NCBI GenBank assembly: GCA_001466705.2
Contig: LATX02000177.1
Coordinates: forward strand, 1-64,000
Reading direction: 5' to 3'
Source of the DNA: Moniliophthora roreri
Lineage: Eukaryota; Basidiomycota; Agaricomycetes; Agaricales; Marasmiaceae
Length of the DNA stretch: 64,000 bases
In this document: positions 33,259-44,400 of the stretch, in pieces
Numbering within the stretch: position 1 is the first letter of the stretch
Layout of the letters: each line of letters starts with the position of its first letter
Program-made: the position numbers and the translations under genes
The notes under the pieces: model-generated
The model's input: only the letters and a program-made list of their open reading frames with translations
Told to the model about the DNA's origin: nothing
Database searches by the model: none

Positions 33259-34664
33259 AAGTTGCAGCAAAAAGATTTGCAATACCATTTTGAGAATTTT
33301 ATTCCCATGCACAGTTGAACTCCCCAACCATTGTCTCTCATGTGCTGCTTCACCTATGGGCTACCCAGAGGAGCCAGGAAAAGCACAAAGAAGACCTATA
33401 CTCTATGTTCCCCTACTAAACAACACCTTATTACTTTTTTATGTGAAGAAAAATTCATGAAATACTCTGATATTGCAGACGTAGTAGGCGTTGACGCCAG
33501 CACTGCTTGCAGAAATTATCACGATATGAACATCACTAGGGATCCATACAAGTGTGCTAAGCTGGGTAGAGGACGTCCAAGGAAGGTTTCCACCCAGGAA
33601 CTTTGTGAAATGGTGAGAGGGATTAATGACGGGAGTACCTGGGATGGTGCCGATGCTGGTAGAACTGTCTGTCCTCAAGTTCCAGACCACACAGTTCGAC
33701 AGACACTTGAGCAAGCTGGTCTCCATGGCCATGTTCAACACAAGAAGCCACATCTGACAAACAATAACCTTTGTGGACAGGTGGAGTTTGGACTAAAGAT
33801 GTCAGATTTGGACAAGGAGGAATGGTGTCTAGCAGTCTTCTCAGATGAGAAGAAACTGACAGTATTCAATGGAGATGGACATCGGTACTGTTGCAGGAGA
33901 GTAGATGAGGCACTTGAGCCTTCAAAGCTGCAGAAGATGGTGCCACATGGAGGGGAAAGTATTATAGTTTGGGGCTGTCTCACACCCTATGGACCAGGGA
34001 GGTTGGTTCGGATAGAGAGAACTATAACTGGGAAGAAGTACACAGAGGTGCTTGAGGAGGGTTATCTTGGAACACTAGGTGATTATGGCATTTCCCACAA
34101 CACTCCCAACCTCCTCTTCCAGCAGGACTATAACCCAAAGCATACTTCCAAAACTACTGCAGACTGGATTGACTGTCATGGGATCAAGTGTCTCCCCTGG
34201 GCTGCCAAATCTCCAGACATCAATATCATGGAGAATGCCTGGGCAGAGTTGGATAGAAGAATCCAGAAACAGGTACCACTGCCAACCAACAAGGAACAAT
34301 TATGGGAAGCAGCAAAAGAAGAATAGGCTGGATTGGATATGAAATACATAGACTCCCTTTACGACTCCCTCCCTGAACATATTGATGCACTGCTGGCAGC
34401 CAACGGACATTCTACAAGCTATTAGTCATGTCTGTATTTTTAGGCTTTCTTGAGAGTTTCTGGCCACATAGACCCCTCTAGATTACATATTGCATATATA
34501 TATATACCCTTAGAATACATTGTAGTACTTTCCTGTAGCCTAGAATAGTGTCTAATATCTTGTTTCTGGCCAATGTTGAACTCAGGGAAGATTGAGAGAG
34601 GGGTCATGGCAGCCATGTGAAAAAATTTCTGGATATGGTATTGCAAATCTTTTCACTGCGACTG
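33259..34664 (+). mobile_element. Tc1/mariner transposon, nearly intact
   Basis: The left end AAGTTGCAGCAAAAAGATTT and the right end (reverse complement) CAGTCGCAGTGAAAAGATTT form inverted repeats that continue with TGCAATACCAT, about 40 bp at each end with mismatches. TA dinucleotides flank both ends (33,257-33,258 and 34,665-34,666). Length is 1,406 bp. It lies in the Ngaro element between RNase H and recombinase frames. Confidence 0.9.
33331..34425 (+). pseudogene. Tc1/mariner DD34E transposase, one premature stop
   Basis: The frame is open from the ATG at 33,331 to a TAG at 34,324, giving 331 residues. An N-terminal helix-turn-helix pair is joined by GRGRPRK. The catalytic triad is complete: FSDEKKLTVF, LFQQDYNPKHTSK and SPDINIMENAW, with 34 residues between the second D and E. 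The frame continues past the TAG for 33 codons (AGLDMKYIDSLYDSLPEH...) to a TAG at 34,423. The family has a tryptophan at this point, so one TGG-to-TAG change is the only obvious lesion. Whether 331 residues suffice is unknown; the lost part is past the catalytic core. Confidence 0.9.
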
Positions 34665-34939
34665 TATCATGCTATAGAAGATCCACCATGTCAAAATATT
34701 ATTTATCATAAACAAGATTCTTCATTGAAACCTACTTACAATAATTCACATTGTTTCTTTGGTTTTGGAGCATTGAGATCCCAGAATTTCCCTTCATCAT
34801 CATCTCCATTTCCAACCATCCATCTGGCACCTGCCAGTTCTTCTACCGAACCTCCTCTACCACCCTCTTGTCTGTGGGAGCCCAGGGCAGGTAACAACAT
34901 AGTGACATGTAATCTCCAGCCCAAAGTCCTCGCTAAACA

Positions 34940-36099
34940 TTGCTTACACAAGTGGAATACCCCATATTCGCTGCAGAAACAAGAAGATGAGTCTAAATTG
35001 TGGTCTGAAGATATCCAGAAATTGGCTAGCAGTGCCATTGAAGGTGGAATGACAGATTCAACCAAATCAACATATGCATCAGGTCTTCTTTGTTTCAATC
35101 AGTTTTGCAACACCTTGAAGATCCCAGAAGAACAGCGGATGCCAGCAGACTCTATATTAATATTGGCATTCATAGGGAAATACAAAGAGTTGAAGTCTGG
35201 CGACACTATCAAAACTTGGCTCTTGGGTTTATGGGCCTGGCACCTCACCAACGGTGCACTATGGTGGGGAGATGACACTTGTGTGAAATGGGCTTGTAAG
35301 ACAGCTAATCGAGAGGGTGCACATTATCACCAAGAAGTCTGTGCTCCCATTTCCAATACTCACATGCAGATCCTGAAGAAAGGTCTGGACCTCAACTCTC
35401 CAAAGGGTGCTGCTGTCTGGGGATGTGCTTGTTGCTTCCAATACAGATGTCGTCATCTGGGTGAGACCACCATACCTTCTCAGAAAGGTTTCAACCCAAA
35501 ATTCCATGCTCAATGTTCTACTCAAATTGATTTCAAGACTATTGAAGATGGCATTATTTCTTGTGCTGTCAACCTTCCCTGGACCAAGTCTACTCGAGAA
35601 GCAGGAGGATTAATGTTGCTTACTCAATGACTGTTTGATAAAGATAGTATCTGCCCCATTTTGGCTCTAAAAAACCATATTGCAGTAAACAAGAACATCC
35701 CTAATCACCTCTCCTTATTCGCCTACATTGACAACAACGGCCAGCCAAAACATCTCACCAAAAAGGACTTCCTCGACACCTGCTGTGCAATATGGAAGAA
35801 GAAGGGCTTATATCACGTCTACAGCCACAGTTTCTGTATTGGAGGAGCAGTAGAGCTTCTCCTCGCAGGGGTCCCACTAGAGGTTGTCGCCCAGATCAGT
35901 GGTTGGACATCTCTGGCCTTTTTGTTATACTGGCCAGCGAGTAGAGGAAATCCTTCCAAAATCCACATATCAGGTGTACAAAGATCAGTACAATAGAGTC
36001 CAAGCTTGCATCAAACAATTCCATATCTCGCATAGAATTCCTTCCAATATCCTTGACCTCATAAACTCAGGTGCAACATCAATTGACAACCTCAATTAG
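34940..36099 (+). pseudogene. Ngaro tyrosine recombinase
   Basis: An N-terminal SAM-like domain reads STKSTYASGLLCFNQFC and the catalytic domain follows. The first arginine box is CRHLGETTIPS (about 35,449-35,480). The second box should be HSFRIGG but reads HSFCIGG (35,826-35,846), so an essential arginine is cysteine. AGVPLEVVAQISGW follows. A stop at 35,628 and a frameshift near 35,930 (after FLLYW, continuing RVEEILPKSTYQ) break the frame. The enzyme normally integrates a circular cDNA without target duplication. Confidence 0.87.
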
Positions 36100-36275
36100 T
36101 ATACTAGTATGTTTGTAATAATTACTGTGTATGCAATTTTACGTCTCCTGCCAACTCTTTGGGGGGTGTCCAGTTACCTCTCCTTCAGGCTTCGTTCCCT
36201 GTATGATGAGCATGCGCTCAAGTTGGGGTGTTCTGGGTTCTTAGCCTTTCACTCGATGCATATTCACGGGTGGGT

Positions 36276-36368
36276 GCCAGCCTCTGGCACACCACATATA
36301 CATATATCAGTAGATATGCTGCATATTGTGTACCTTCATATTATTCCATCATTAGCAGTATACCTCAT
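36276..36368 (+). repeat. Ngaro split direct repeat B1
   Basis: 93 bp, GCCAGCCTCTGGCACACC...AGTATACCTCAT. Matches B2 at 36,663-36,755 and directly abuts A2. Confidence 0.88.
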
Positions 36369-36513
36369 TCTGTGATAAGTTGGAGCCTGTGGAGGCTTAT
36401 CAGAGGATGAGGTAGACGTGCAGCAGATGGAAGCACTCAGCGTCTTTTCCTCCTGCTTCCATCTGCCACAACTCATTCAGCATAGCATACTCTTCGTATT
36501 CCTCTTCATATTT
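36369..36513 (+). repeat. Ngaro split direct repeat A2
   Basis: 145 bp copy of A1, beginning TCTGTGATAAGTTGG and ending CTTCATATTT. Confidence 0.88.
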
Positions 36514-36662
36514 ACCCACCCACCACATGCCATTTACATTCAGTGTTCAGTGATACAGGGTTTCCTTTCACTCGGCCTCATTTCTCCTGAATACTCAGGC
36601 TTGGTCTGGTAACTCGGCATTATCTGCTGTTTGGTCCCACCCACCCATCCTGAGCCCACCCA

Positions 36663-36755
36663 GCCAGCCTCTGGCACACCACATATACATATATCAGTAG
36701 GTACACTGCATATTGCATACCTCCATATTATTCCATCATTAGCAGTATACCTCAT
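36663..36755 (+). repeat. Ngaro split direct repeat B2 (element 3' end)
   Basis: 93 bp copy of B1. It is followed at once by CACTTCTAGAGACC, the acceptor side of the host intron. Confidence 0.88.
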
Positions 36756-37212
36756 CACTTCTAGAGACCCACATGGGAAGTACAAGGGCTTCTATGAGTA
36801 CAACAAAAGCACTGGAAAGGTGAAAGGGAATCTGGCATGTGCTCCTTTGGTGCAAACTCTTCTGAAATCAATCAAGAATGGTCTTGGAGGTGACAAGACA
36901 ACTTGAAACCATGCAGAAGCAATTACTTATGAAGATATGGTCCAATAGATGACCTGGTCAGAGCAAGTAGTGCCTAATGCTCATGCATACTGGACCGACT
37001 GGGTTTGGATGACTAGTACTGAGCACCTCCTTGAGGTAACAAGACATTTTATGATGTGTGTGTTTGCCTCTCCTGGATTCATGCTATGGACATGGTAAGT
37101 GGCTTCACTTCTCAGATTGATGAAATGAGGTCATCACACACTCATTTATATGACAGAAACTCTGAGCTTTGCCAGTTATAAAGACAGCATATCAGATGNA
37201 CAATGGAAATTT

Positions 37213-37860
37213 GATGCAGGTATGAGCATGGCTGAAGGTCTTGTGTCAGAAATGAGCAGAGTTGAAGAAAAAGAGCAACCTACCAGCAGATGACACTATT
37301 GACAATACTCTCCTCGAGTGTGCCCTAGGAGACAAACCAAACAAGCATTCAGTGCTTGTTTGTGAGTTATTTCTCATTGAGAAGTGCATCAAGCAGGTCC
37401 ATACAAAGTTGGCTGATTCATACTGCTCAGTGCATATCAACTACTGGGATAACCTGTAAGTGTTGGCTACTCCAGTATGATTTCTTACTCACAATCACTT
37501 CTAGGGACCCACATGGGAAGTACAAGGGCTCCTACAAGTACAATGAAAGCACTGGAAAGGTGAAAGGGAATCCAGCATGTGCTCTCTTGGTGCAAACCCT
37601 TCTGAAATCAATCAAGAATGGTCTTGGAGGTGGCAAGATGACTTGAAACCATGCAGAAGCAATTACTTATGAAGATATGGTCCAATGGATGACCTGGTCA
37701 GAGCAATTAGTGCCTAATGCTCATGCATACTGGACTGACTGGGTTCAGATGACTAGTACTGAGCGCCTCCTTGAGGTAACGAAGCATTGGCATAATTACA
37801 AGCACAATTATCTGTGCTTCTCGACATTAGAGTTTGATGGGACAAGCGCTAATGAGCACT
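37213..37860 (+). pseudogene. Repeated gene, possibly tyrosine-recombinase-like, copy B (not split)
   Basis: Exon 1 (from about 37,215) encodes DDTIDNTLLECALGDKPN and EKCIKQVHTKLADSYC. The 49-nt intron at 37,456-37,504 has GT-AG ends and contains the empty Ngaro target CACAATCACTTCTAG. Exon 2 reads DPHGKYKGSYKYNESTGK, GNPACALLVQTLLKSIKNG, then a TGA at 37,644 (CGA expected), NHAEAITYEDMVQWMTWSE and STERLLEVT. It loses similarity to copy A after about 37,780. A join lies at the N at 37,199. The family assignment is tentative, as for copy A. Confidence 0.5.
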
Positions 37861-37869
37861 AGAAGAAGG

Positions 37870-39660
37870 AATGATATCATAGGTGGATTTAATGAGATGC
37901 AAGTCGGTATTTGAATTTCCAAAGGCATAATTTACACACCCAGAGTTTTACACATGTGGAATGGAAACACTGGTGGAGGTCCCAATCATATTGATGGAAG
38001 TGCATGAAGAATGTAGACAAGTCTGCCATTGTATAATCTACCTGGGACACTGACCAGGACAGTCAGTAGTTCAGTTTGGGGGAGATGATGTGCCTAATTT
38101 TGGCCTAGACATGAAACCATGTACTTTCCACATCAAAATACTAGAAAAAGAGCCAAGAGTACATGTGATATTCACATGACTTGATAACCCAAGAGCTCTA
38201 ATACAGTGTCTAAGCTTAAAGCGCCGAGTCTAATAATTGACACTGTAACACAATTTAGATGAGGTTAGTAGACTATACTAGCCCTCTACATTACAGTGAA
38301 GCATCACTGTGAGGGTCCTTGGTCAATAAAATGGGCCAGAAACCACTAATTGTGAATACAAAGGAATAGATATCAGTGGGATCCACAATCTAAGTGCACT
38401 AGATTGTTCGCTTTGCAATCACATTGCATGATAATGCATCAATAGACTTAATGCTTGATTATTACTATCAAAACTAATACACAGTTGTGTTACGCCCATA
38501 CCTCTTGGCTGAGAACACTCATACGAGGTATCGGAGCAGCTAACTCTGCATACACATTCCTACCCTCATGTTCCTTCCATTCTCTGCAATTCTATACCTG
38601 CAGCACGTTCTCTTGCAGCATGTTCCACAAAGTCCTCATGGAGGTACATGTGCTGGCCTCATTGCCGTAGCCTACTTAGTATATAAGATGCATGTATAAT
38701 ACTGCGATACCTAAGTAGAAGATTAATGTTGTTCTATGCAATCTCCTGTCTGAACTACTCCTTGTACAAGACCCTTCATCTTGTACAACTACTTACCATA
38801 GGCAGTAGGGCTGTTGCCAATAGCTTCAGCAAACACGCCTGCATATGGCACTCCTCATATGATTTTCCCTAGTTGTTCAGCCATACTTCCCATCCCTCCC
38901 ACATAGTCCTAACAGGTTGGAACTTGTTCCTACACAGAGCTTCAAAGACACTCCCAGGCAGATATAACAACCTATCCAAGTGTATGCAGGACCAATAATG
39001 GGCAACACACACATAGGAAATCAAAAATGACTCACACAATTGTATGTGGGACAGAAGGAGATTGAATACAATGGATGTCTAGACTATGATATCCACTAAT
39101 CTGATGGTAGAAAGCAGCCATGTGGAAGTAAACCAGTGGAAAGGAAAGCAATACCCATGTACAAAGCCAGTCCAGAACCAGTGGCTACACAGAAGTAGCT
39201 ATGCAGAGGATTGTTAGACCCAGCAATGCTCCATGCAGGGTCCAAAAACACAATAAACTGACTGTTTGGTCACCAAATATACTCAACATAGCTAATTGCT
39301 ATGCAAGATCAGACTTTTATGCATGAACGCATATGATTTATACCCTAAAACTAGATTACATTTGTTTATTTCTTATTTCATTATTTCCAATCATCATTCT
39401 GTATATAAAGAGCTGTACTTGTAGATGCAGGCTCAAGCACCAACTGGTACTTGCACCCTATAGCCCCATGCAGCATCAATTTAGACCTCTGTGCAGCTTC
39501 ATAGACCAAGTCTCTATGCACTTGCCAGTCTGTTGCTTCTAGTCAAGCTGAGATTTGTATATATATCTTGCCTCACCATATAACATTTGGTTATAACCAA
39601 CCAATAAACCACTCATTTTAAAACCTATACTTTGTGACTTAAGTGCCATACTTGAGTCAC
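37870..39660. other. No recognisable gene
   Basis: Broken protein-like frames continue to about 38,090, perhaps downstream sequence of copy B. A TATATAAG box occurs near 38,680 and again near 39,400, without a convincing gene. A 50-bp word at 38,330-38,382 (GGCCAGAAACCACTAATT... GGAATAGATATCAGTGG) recurs at 53,790-53,842, so a small repeat is present. Confidence 0.4.
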
Positions 39661-39661
39661 C

Positions 39662-39957
39662 CTAACTAGAGTCTTTAGGCTCTATCATCTTATACCCACC
39701 TAAGCTGTTGAATTGAAATATAAAGGGTTCTGTCCCCTTTGACACTCCAAATTGCACTTGAGATAGACTCAGTCTCCTAGTAGACTTATACAGTGCTTTA
39801 TCACTCTTAGAAGTCTCTATTGTGGGTTTTAGTATGTGTTGTATGTGTGTATGTGGGTTTTGTAGCAGCTCTTCAGTTGCAGAGGCCCTTTTAGAGTGCA
39901 TTTTAGAGTGAAGATAGTGTGTAGCAGTTCTTCATAGAAGATAGAGTTCTTGTCTCT
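39662..39957 (-). repeat. Dispersed repeat Q, copy 1
   Basis: Matches 60,985-61,272 in inverted orientation. Both copies keep the frame HSKRASATEELLQNP ... SQVQF ... QLNSLGGYKMI, about 80 codons open, so Q may be a fragment of a coding element, but no family is recognised. It abuts the XPG/PIN-like pseudogene and appears to have removed that gene's N-terminus. Confidence 0.65.
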
Positions 39958-41656
39958 TCGGTGCAGAGGATTTGGCAATAACTTCTTCATATACAATGGA
40001 AAGGATAAACCCATTGAGAAGCATGGTATCAAAGTTATCAATGACAATGATAAGATTCTATTATACAGAAAGTCCCAACTACTCATAGAAGCATTTGAAT
40101 ATTATTGTCACAATGTGAGTCTGTGGTCATTCAGATTGTCATCAAGCTACTCACTAGAATTATAGGCACTGGGTAATGGTGAGGCAGAGTTGGTATGGAT
40201 GAACTGGAAAGGAATTATTGATGCCATTATGACAATGGATGCCAATGTGTTCCCTCTAGGGGCCAAATGCATGTTGTGCATCATTCCATGAGTGTTCTAT
40301 TGGTGATAGTTCTCATAAGATACTAATTATTTACTGCAGAGAAAAATACTCTGAGACAAAAATTGTAGTTGATGTTTATCAAGCAGATTGTATTGCAACT
40401 ATCCTGGGTCTCACTCAGCTGAGGCTCATCCTATATGCACTCCTTGTTGGAAATAACTTCAACAATGGGGTACTGGGAATAGGGCCTGAAATTGCATATG
40501 GGTTGGCTCTTGCTGGCGTAGGTGATAATCTCATCAGTCAATACCAGCAGTTGTCAGGAGAAGACGGCTCAGAACAGCTATTGGATTACCTTGACCAGCT
40601 GAAGAATAACATCATTCATGAGCTTCAGAATAACAAACACAAATGCTTGAGCCGCTGCTTCCAGAAACTTGCCAAGCAGCTGGAACAGTCAAATGACTTT
40701 CCCACAAACTGGCTCTCACTGCTATCTTTCTTTATCCATCTCTCAACATCTTGAACCTGTCCTCATGCCAATCCTCCAGACTTTGGCCAGTGCACCTCAC
40801 GACTACCTGATTTGCAGAAACTTGCATGAATCTCAAAGAAACACATAGGCTGGGGTAATAAGCAGTTACTCTTGAAGTTCAGAGAAAGAGTGTAGGCAGG
40901 CTTGGTCCTGCATATCCTATATTCAGTCAGTAAATGAGGTCCTGCATGAATGAAAGCACTTACTCCATACCTCTAGCCTATTATGCACTTTTGCAAGTCG
41001 ACAGGAGAATTCTTTACTCCTATTACAGGCAGTAACTCCAACCATCCCATTCCAACACTAAAAACAATCCTAGCCAGCACTAACCCACCGAGATACAGCA
41101 AGTCAAACCTAAGGGTGTTAGTTCATCCAACATTCAACATTGCAGACTTTATTCAGATCATTGCCAAGATGTTGAAAATACCTCAGCAGACATTCAGATA
41201 TCACAAGCAGTCTATTGAGGTGTATATACTAGGTGTTTTGGTTGCAGTTGTCACAGACTAGCTCACAATGGTGAGTCAATTGTACCTTTCAACGTATTGC
41301 AGTGAAATCATATCTTCTATTAGCCAGATGTGATCTGGTTCTTGAACCTCCCATTGCAGAACAAGTTGGATGAGTCAGGATCCATTGCCAAATCAAGCAG
41401 TATGATGAAAGCAACCCATCTTCAAGTAATATCATCAGCCAACTCAGACATTGAGGAGGTAGCAGCTTACCAACACTTCAAGAAAAAGGCACACTCAAGC
41501 ATCACCTCCAAGGCAGCCCAGGATGATTCTGATAATATAGAATTTGGCAAGATAATTCAGCCTCCAGCCAGCACATGCAAGCAACTTTATGTTCAGAATG
41601 AGTCAGATTCTGATTTCGAGATGGGAGAGCCATTTCCAGCTGTTATTCACTCTTGA
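39958..41656 (+). pseudogene. XPG/Rad2-type PIN-domain nuclease-like protein, N-terminus missing
   Basis: The start lacks the XPG N-region and opens at FIYNGKDKPIEKHG (family: VFDGPxRPxxKRG). After a GT-AG intron ending at 40,166 comes the XPG-I motif NGEAELVWMNWKGIIDAIMT, then MDANVFPLGAKC, where the family has the acidic pair D-x-D; one aspartate is asparagine. After another intron comes LRLILYALLVGNNFNNGVLGIGPEIAYGLALAGVGD, matching the LLxGgDY...GiGpkxA helix-hairpin-helix; DY reads NF. A C-terminal part with DFIQIIAKMLKIP and an acidic/serine tail ends at 41,656. Many Agaricomycetes carry large families of such PIN-like proteins. With the catalytic changes and stops this is a pseudogene. 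Confidence 0.8.
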
Positions 41657-41713
41657 TTGAGGTAATCAGGCTTGGATTCATAAATAATATGGATTTGGTG
41701 TATGTATCTAGCA

Positions 41714-42454
41714 CACTATGTATGAGGTGTTCTTTTTATGCTATTAATACAAAGGAAATACACTCAGAATACTGCTATATATTCACTTCTAGACAATACT
41801 CAGAAAATTCTATTAGTTTCAAGTTGTCATCACATGTTGAAAACAGCAGGCATACTTTGTATTTTAATTTCCAGAAGAGTCTGTGTTTTTTGATAATTTT
41901 ATAACAATGAAATCATAAAATCATCTTTTAGTTTTCTAATTACAAATATACTAGATTTTCTACCTTATAAAATAGTAAGAAAACATTCAGAAAATAAATA
42001 TAATATTTTGAATTTTATATTAAAGAAAATATGTTAAATACAAAAAGAAAACTATATGAAAACTATCTAAAAACTGCTTTAAAACATAGTGTTTCCATAT
42101 GATTTTCCTACTATTTTCCTGATGTTTTCCTAGTGTTTTCTCTGACTTTCCCACAATGGAAAATTTGGTATTTTTATCTTATCTTATCAGCATTTTCTGA
42201 GCATTTTCAAACAGAGAAAATTTAATATATTCTCAGCATGGAAATTATTCTAATATATTGTATTATTGATTAATTCTCAGAATTTGAAATTTCCATATCT
42301 TTTGCTGTTGAAAATTTAGCATCCTCCAGACATATTCTTGTTAAGAGGGCACAATTAAAATTTAGAATTTATATATGGTTTTTTAAAAATTTTCTTTGCA
42401 AGAAGATTAAGTGTTTTCTCAATCAGAAAACCATGTTAAAAGAACACCTCAGTG
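41714..42454 (+). mobile_element. CACTA-type MITE, copy 1
   Basis: Begins CACTATGTATGAGGTGTTCT and ends AAAAGAACACCTCAGTG, so the ends are inverted repeats. The interior is very AT-rich, non-coding and shared with copies 2-5. The flanking triplets GCA and GGA differ at one base, so the target duplication is uncertain here. Confidence 0.8.
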
Positions 42455-42459
42455 GGAGC

Positions 42460-43165
42460 AAGAGGAATCTGCCCCACCACTACACGATATTTGTATGTGG
42501 CTATTGTTTGTGTAGAGAAATCACATTTGATTGGATTTTCCTCCTCACATCAGGCCCTAGGGACTCAGAGTAGACCTAGTTGAGATATAAGACTATAAAC
42601 CAAACTTGATAGTGACAGCAAAGCCAGATATTTGTTCTGCACTTTAGATAGTTGTTTTCAAGTCAAGAGAAGACTTTGTATCAGAAAGTTTTGGTGGCTT
42701 TCTAGAGGCAGCTAGTGTTTTGCTAGTGTCGACACATCTTAGAGAGGGCTCAGGCTACCAGAGTAGAAGTTTTCCAGCTTAAGTACATTATAGATTACAA
42801 CCAAGAGGGTTGTATTCAGTACAAGAGGTACTATAGTCTTTGATTACTTGAGTTATCACTTCAGGGTAGTCTTACCATCACCTCAGCGCAATTAGCCGTT
42901 GTAATTAGGCTTGATTGAGATAATAGAAACTAGAAAACACACCATAAAAATGAATTATTAAACAAATATATTCTCGTAGTCTCTACATTGATAAACGAAT
43001 ACATGCTTATTCAGTTCACAAACATCAAATAGAGTCTAAGTGCAGTAACTCTGATCATGCTGAACCACACTCTGCACATCATCACACACACACATAGACA
43101 ATAGTAGAGCAGGATCTGATCAACAGATCAGCTCTTTGTGTAGCACATTCAAGTGGTATTACTGC
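42460..43165 (-). repeat. Dispersed repeat R2, copy 3 (inverted)
   Basis: Almost full-length reverse complement of 20,066-20,756. It starts directly after MITE copy 1 and contains CTGATCAACAGATCAG, a perfect-armed hairpin, near 43,118. Confidence 0.7.
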
Positions 43166-43384
43166 TGGAAGACAACAATCCTGAAGATAGAAACCAATGG
43201 CTGAAGTGTGAAGATACTGTCTTCAGAGACATTCCAGAAGAGCACATACCTTTGGATATGCCATCTATATTCAAGTATGACCTGCTAATAGGACAAGTGC
43301 ACAACTAGAAGGAAAGAGTGTACAACATGTTAGTTACCTTCATAGAATAGAGTCTTCATCCTTCAAAGGCCTGATCCACAGATC

Positions 43385-44400
43385 AGAAGGGACAGAAGAA
43401 TGCTATGTTGTCAATACCTAAGATGTTGGTGTACAAAGGTGAAATGAGCATAATATCATTCAATGAATTTATTCATCAATTTGTATTCCACTGCGAACTA
43501 AGTGGATTAGTGGGACCTCCATTGGTCAAGACAAACAAAGGACAATGGGTCATATTGGCTGAAGACCAGAGTAGGACAGCACTACTCAGTGCATGTCTTG
43601 ATGGAGATGTGAAGGCTTGGTTCAAATCTATAGTCAACAGGGTACCATCTACCTACCAATGAGGAATGGACCCAAACAAACACAAGTATATGTTCATGCA
43701 GGTGTTCAGAGGCCTATTCAATTGATTCATTGACATGACCACATTATTTGAGGTGTGAATGATGTTCAACAATGTTGAATACCAGCCAGGAGGAGAGATT
43801 GAAAAACTATTCTCCAACCTTTGAGATTTTGTGGAAATAATGCCAGTACCACCTGACATATATTTGTTTAAAATCGCACTCATGCAACAAATACCAGAGA
43901 ACTTTCAAAAGGAAATCACCAAACTTGGGGTTAGTGCTGAGGATTCTAGTGTAAATGACATTGTACAAAGAGTACCTGAATTGGAACATAGGGAAAAGTG
44001 CAACTCCTTTTATAGGCATGTAGATGAGAAAATCAGCTTGTCTAGTGGCAGTATCACATACCCATACCCCAGTAGCTGTGCCTAGTGGGAGAGTTGTCAT
44101 GCAAGGCACTAATACTAGCAATCCTAGTAGCTTTGCCATTATAGTGGTAACTGGAGTGAGCCCCACATTTCTCTTATTAACACTACCAACAACCTATGAT
44201 CCAGTGCACACATACCTTCATTCTCTCATTCCTGTTGCATCCTTTTGGTTGATCCCTTCTTCAAACCAGTCTATTGCTGGTTTGGCCAGGGAGAGTGTGA
44301 GGAGTATACAATACATCTTATTTCACTACCAAACTGGGTTACATTGATTCCTGGTCCATGACCAGAGATATATAATTCTTGCCATGTATATATATAGGGA
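43385..44400 (+). pseudogene. Ty3/Gypsy Gag remnant
   Basis: Frames in one phase with several stops encode PKMLVYKGEMSIISFNEFI, GDVKAWFKSIV and FRGLFN, continuing with YQPGGEIEKLFSNL and MQQIPENFQKEI. The order (short leader, WF helix, L-rich core) suits a retrotransposon Gag. At 43,831-44,085 a frame has QQIPENFQKEITKLG. No CCHC knuckle is seen, and pol from protease to early integrase is missing before 44,520. Assignment depends mainly on layout with the integrase tail that follows. Confidence 0.5.

Larger units (their letters stand above)
24865..36755 (+). mobile_element. Ngaro/DIRS-type tyrosine-recombinase retrotransposon
   Basis: It is ordered A1 - Gag - RT - RNase H - tyrosine recombinase - B1 - A2 - B2. 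A1 (24,865-25,009) matches A2 (36,369-36,513), and B1 (36,276-36,368) matches B2 (36,663-36,755). These split direct repeats are the hallmark of Ngaro and PAT elements. Insertion produced no target duplication: CACAAT|CACTTCTAG in the uninterrupted copy at 37,494-37,504 equals left flank plus right flank. The element is swollen to 11.9 kb by a hAT, a Tc1 and a second partial Gag-RT copy that begins at the N at 30,406; that part may be a mis-joined contig from another Ngaro. Confidence 0.88.
24600..37090 (+). pseudogene. Repeated gene, possibly tyrosine-recombinase-like, copy A, intron split by the Ngaro element
   Basis: Exon 1 (about 24,610-24,824) encodes ADDTIDNTLL, CALGDKPNKHS and LIEKCIKQVHTKLADSYY. 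A donor GTAAGT starts at 24,825. The acceptor CTAG lies at 36,761-36,764, because the Ngaro element sits at 24,865-36,755 inside the intron. Exon 2 (36,765-37,090) continues DPHGKYKG, KGNLACAPLVQTLLKSIKNG and FASPGFMLWTW. This order resembles a fungal protein family with a degenerate tyrosine-recombinase-like fold, in which GNPA, HAEAM and FxLWTRN recur; this is from memory and tentative. A stop breaks exon 2 at 36,904. The uninterrupted copy is at 37,213-37,860. Confidence 0.5.

Noticed and set aside
38080..38800. TTTGGGGGAGATGATGTG followed by a TATATAAG box, considered as polypurine tract plus LTR
   Set aside because: No second copy of the segment in the window, no primer-binding site and no defined end; part of it may be former coding sequence.
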